A DNA stretch of 64,000 bases, from assembly GCF_000307105.1 (NCBI RefSeq), contig NC_018645.1, positions 2,689,501 through 2,753,500 on the forward strand, in the 5' to 3' direction. Positions 63,148-64,000 of this stretch are shown piece by piece. The notes beneath the pieces were generated by a model that was given only the letters and a program-made list of their open reading frames with translations, searched no databases and was not told the DNA's origin. Positions within the stretch are counted from its first letter, which is position 1. Each line of letters opens with the position of its first letter. The DNA is from Desulfobacula toluolica Tol2. GTDB taxonomy: Bacteria; Desulfobacterota; Desulfobacteria; Desulfobacterales; Desulfobacteraceae. A program made the translations under genes and the position numbers.

Positions 63148-63963
63148 TTAAACTATAATAAATGGATCTTTCTCTTTTTTGAACTTTTTTATTTGTATAT
63201 TCAGCCCGGCCATTTGAATAGCATGGTCTAATTTATCGGCAAGCAAATCTACTGCCATATGTTCAGAACCAAAATGCCCCACATCAACCAGTCCTTTTGA
63301 ATATTCTTCAACACGTCTTGCTTCATGATATTTTATATCTCCGGTGATATAAAGGTCTGCTCCAGATATCAAGAACTCATCAATCAGTGAGCCACCACTG
63401 CCTGTACAAACAGCAACAGTTGTTACGGGCATATCCATATTGCCTGTTACACGCAGATGTTTTAAATCAAGTTTTTCTTTTATTTGATGAACAAAATGTT
63501 TAAGCATAATCGGAGATTCCAGATATCCAATTCTGCCGATACCTGTCATTTCATCCTTTTGCATAGATGATGACGGATCAACAAGAAAAGCACCGGTTGT
63601 CTTGATACCAATCTTTGATGCAAAATAATCATTTAATCCGTCTTGTGCCTTATCAAGATTAGTATGTGCTGATATTATACTGATTTTTTTTCTTGCAGCA
63701 ATTTCAATCGCTTTGCCCGGCATTCTATTGAAATCAATTGATTTTTCAGGGGAAATCATAAGAGGGTGATGGGTGAGTACAAGGTCTGAATTCCATTTTT
63801 CCGCAGCATTCATTAATGGCAGGGACACATCAAGACCGATCATTATTTTTTTTACTTCCCAAATCAAATTTCCCGCCTGAAGCCCTGAATTATCCCAACC
63901 TTCAGCAATATCAAAAGGAGCTATGATATTGAGAAATCCCAATATATCCTTTGTTTTAACCAT
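63148..63963 (-). CDS. Nif3-like dinuclear metal centre protein (YbgI/YqfO family)
   Basis: 271 aa, complete with ATG at 63963. Metal ligands are visible in SDLVLTHHPLMI, AHTNLDKAQDGLNDYFASKI and DVGHFGSEHMAVDLLADKL; IAPFDIAEGWDNSGLQAGN is the family N-terminus (a GTP cyclohydrolase I type 2 homologue). The longer CutA-like insertion of YqfO is absent. Family members form hexamers with two metals; their role is uncertain. Co-oriented with, and 10 nt from, the zinc-ribbon gene. Confidence 0.92.
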   Translation of the reverse strand: MVKTKDILGFLNIIAPFDIAEGWDNSGLQAGNLIWEVKKIMIGLDVSLPLMNAAEKWNSDLVLTHHPLMISPEKSIDFNRMPGKAIEIAARKKISIISAHTNLDKAQDGLNDYFASKIGIKTTGAFLVDPSSSMQKDEMTGIGRIGYLESPIMLKHFVHQIKEKLDLKHLRVTGNMDMPVTTVAVCTGSGGSLIDEFLISGADLYITGDIKYHEARRVEEYSKGLVDVGHFGSEHMAVDLLADKLDHAIQMAGLNIQIKKFKKEKDPFIIV

Positions 63964-64000
63964 AAACGACCTACTGACAAATAAAAAAAGCGTGGTAGAT

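Overview
The window is low-GC Gram-negative chromosomal DNA. Gene content points to a Desulfobacterota / Desulfobacterales-type bacterium: an exosortase A (XrtA) exopolysaccharide locus, a PrkA-YeaH-SpoVR cluster, a selenoprotein gene, a class A RNase P RNA, and the rnpB, zinc-ribbon, Nif3 order. The taxonomic placement is inference from these families; no rRNA gene is present.

Positions 1-35.5 kb hold one very long exopolysaccharide (EPS) locus, entirely on the minus strand and therefore read from 35.5 kb down to 1. It begins with a good sigma-54 promoter (35541-35556). The export and assembly core follows: Wzz/GumC-like chain-length protein, BY-type tyrosine kinase, polyprenyl-phosphate sugar transferase, Wza-like export protein, outer-membrane barrel, XrtA-associated deacetylase and an exosortase-EpsI fusion. 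Next come glycosyltransferases, a formyltransferase-like protein, an asparagine-synthase-like amidotransferase that lacks its catalytic N-terminal Cys, and a three-gene module (acyl carrier protein, acyl-CoA ligase, PLP decarboxylase) typical of exosortase A loci. The distal half (1-15.7 kb) is a variable cargo of acetyltransferases, ATP-grasp enzymes, deacetylases, glycosyltransferases, a CapA-like protein, a Wzx-type flippase and an O-antigen-ligase/polymerase. Two decayed genes lie inside the locus: a broken GT4 glycosyltransferase (25936-26643) and a UDP-sugar dehydrogenase C-terminal fragment (29049-29441).

The most striking hidden feature is at 3432-3902: a periplasmic rhodanese whose frame carries an in-frame TGA exactly at the catalytic cysteine position. 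A perfect 7-bp hairpin with a GUG loop lies 22 nt downstream, as expected of a bacterial SECIS element. I interpret it as a selenocysteine rhodanese that ordinary gene calling cuts to an N-terminal fragment.

Positions 35.8-46 kb hold aminopeptidase N (plus strand), two nucleotide-sugar enzymes (a UDP-sugar dehydrogenase and a UDP-glucuronate 4-epimerase-like protein), a small RRSPVDRR protein, a bacterial cereblon-like CULT-domain protein, an EI24-type membrane protein, a GAF-class III nucleotidyl cyclase, and a cyclopropane-fatty-acid synthase overlapping the cyclase. Positions 46-57 kb hold mfd and a four-gene stress-type cluster: PrkA kinase, YeaH-like VWA protein, SpoVR, and a second divergent PrkA-like ATPase. 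The prkA leader carries a hairpin whose loop complements its own Shine-Dalgarno sequence. Positions 57.5-64 kb hold a MerR-like protein with eight DDLSxLLD repeats, a leaderless NrtA/SsuA-fold protein, ispD, a protein with a C-terminal HPr-like domain, rnpB, a coiled-coil zinc-ribbon protein and a Nif3-family protein.
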